From: Chlamydiota bacterium
GTDB lineage: Bacteria; Chlamydiota; Chlamydiia; Chlamydiales; Rhabdochlamydiaceae
Assembly: GCA_011065225.1 (NCBI GenBank)
Contig: JAAKFC010000106.1
Span: forward strand, 1-5,592
Length of the DNA: 5,592 bases
Direction of reading: 5' to 3'
The position numbers and the translations under genes are program-made. The notes under the pieces were generated by a model. The model did not search any database and was not told the DNA's origin. It worked only from the letters and a program-made list of their open reading frames with translations. Every line of letters begins with the position of its first letter. The first letter of the stretch is position 1. Of the stretch, positions 5,198 to 5,592 are shown piece by piece.

Positions 5198-5592
5198 TCA
5201 TTCTATCCATTTTTTCGAATTTTTCTTAAAAAAATTAGCAATATCTTCTTTTCTAAATTTTCCTTCAGCAACTCCTCTTACAATATTTTCATATTTTTCT
5301 TCAGGTGCTTCAACTAAGTAATCATTGCAATATAAGAAAACATATGCAGAAACGAGTGCAACTCTTTTATTGCCATCTATAAAAGGATGATTTTGACAAA
5401 TATGAAATATACACATTCTAGTTCAAGAATTGGTTTTTGACGGCGTCAGCTATTCCTCAAGTTTTTCGTCTGCTCCTCGCTCCGTGTCTATGAACACTGC
5501 AGCTCGTCGCATCCAAAAAACTTGAGGGCCTCCTGGCCAAAATTCCAATTCTTGAACTAGAATGTGTATAAATAGGATGATGCTTTGTCATA
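5198..5592 (-). pseudogene. Fic/Doc (death-on-curing) family gene split by a palindromic insertion; 5' end outside window
   Basis: The 3' part (5407-5198) encodes FHICQNHPFIDGNKRVALV..., the Fic/Doc active-site motif HPF-x-D-G-N-K-R, and ends FFKKNSKKWIE before TGA. The K in place of G in GN(G/K)R is the Doc-type variant. Doc toxins use this fold for nucleotide-dependent modification of targets (P1 Doc phosphorylates EF-Tu), usually paired with an upstream antitoxin; any antitoxin lies beyond the window. The 5' part visible at 5592-5569 reads YDKASSYL and then meets a stop (TAG, 5559-5557) three codons into the inserted element. Joining the two parts with one TA copy gives YDKASSYL followed in frame by FHICQNHPF, the expected family sequence. 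An ATG in the element's end (5417-5415) could start a 72-residue fragment holding the motif but lacking the N-terminal helices. The segment 5201-5400 is 27.5% GC, far below fusA, suggesting transfer. Confidence 0.85.
5410..5568. mobile_element. MITE-like palindromic element inserted in the doc gene
   Basis: A perfect 26-bp inverted repeat occupies 5408-5433 and 5545-5570 (it includes the flanking TA, then TACACATTCTAGTTCAAG...). Inside is a second stem, CTCAAGTTTTT at 5456-5466 against its complement at about 5515-5525, and a central GTGT/ACAC hairpin, so the element is foldback throughout. TA stands at both edges (5408-5409 and 5569-5570), matching a 2-bp TA duplication of the kind made by IS630/Tc1-mariner transposases. 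It has no coding capacity. Excision with one TA restores the Doc frame, which independently fixes these ends. It shares no obvious sequence with the element at 1198-1361 although the length is nearly the same. Confidence 0.85.

Noticed and set aside
1198..5570. The two palindromic elements as copies of one family
   Set aside because: Lengths are alike (164 and 159 bp), but the terminal repeats (GAGGGCGTC... and TACACATTC...) and apparent target duplications (TAA and TA) differ, and I see no shared interior sequence.
5408..5570. CRISPR array or tRNA gene in the repeat-rich right end
   Set aside because: There is a single inverted repeat, not regularly spaced direct repeats, and no cloverleaf or TTCRA-type arm in the right context.

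Overview
The window comes from a member of the Chlamydiae, most likely one of the amoeba-associated or environmental lineages rather than Chlamydia itself. The ribosomal proteins are chlamydial in wording (for example AWVRLSNGQEVIAYIGGEG in S12). The gene order tsp / rpsL-rpsG-fusA-rpsJ matches the arrangement I recall from Chlamydia (CT441 near CT439-CT436). The str operon lacks tuf and ends with rpsJ. The two mobile-element-like inserts and the toxin-type gene fit a larger environmental chlamydial genome. I cannot name the genus from this stretch.

Layout. Positions 1-1079, minus strand: the N-terminal 359 codons of a tail-specific (C-terminal processing) protease, cut by the window edge. 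Positions 1080-1386: a divergent intergenic region with candidate promoters for both directions. It also holds a 164-bp full-length palindrome (1198-1361) flanked by TAA on both sides, which looks like a miniature inverted-repeat transposable element (MITE) inserted in the leader of the ribosomal operon. Positions 1387-4716, plus strand: rpsL, rpsG, fusA, rpsJ, tightly packed (gaps of 16, 7 and 7 nt), with Shine-Dalgarno sequences overlapping the preceding stop codons of rpsL and fusA. Positions 4706-5128, minus strand: an unrecognised acidic, helical protein that meets rpsJ tail to tail with an 11-nt overlap; a weak hairpin-plus-T terminator sits in the overlap. Positions 5198-5592, minus strand: a Fic/Doc (death-on-curing) family gene split by a second, unrelated palindromic element of 159 bp (5410-5568) with TA on both sides.

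How it works together. The plus-strand genes form one translation operon: decoding-centre protein S12, head proteins S7 and S10, and the translocase EF-G. The main points of interest are the two palindromic elements. One lies between the probable promoter and the ribosome binding site of an essential operon. The other breaks a toxin-family gene. Removing it in silico with one TA copy rejoins the Doc reading frame exactly, which is strong internal evidence for a real insertion. I see no wholly new multi-gene system here.
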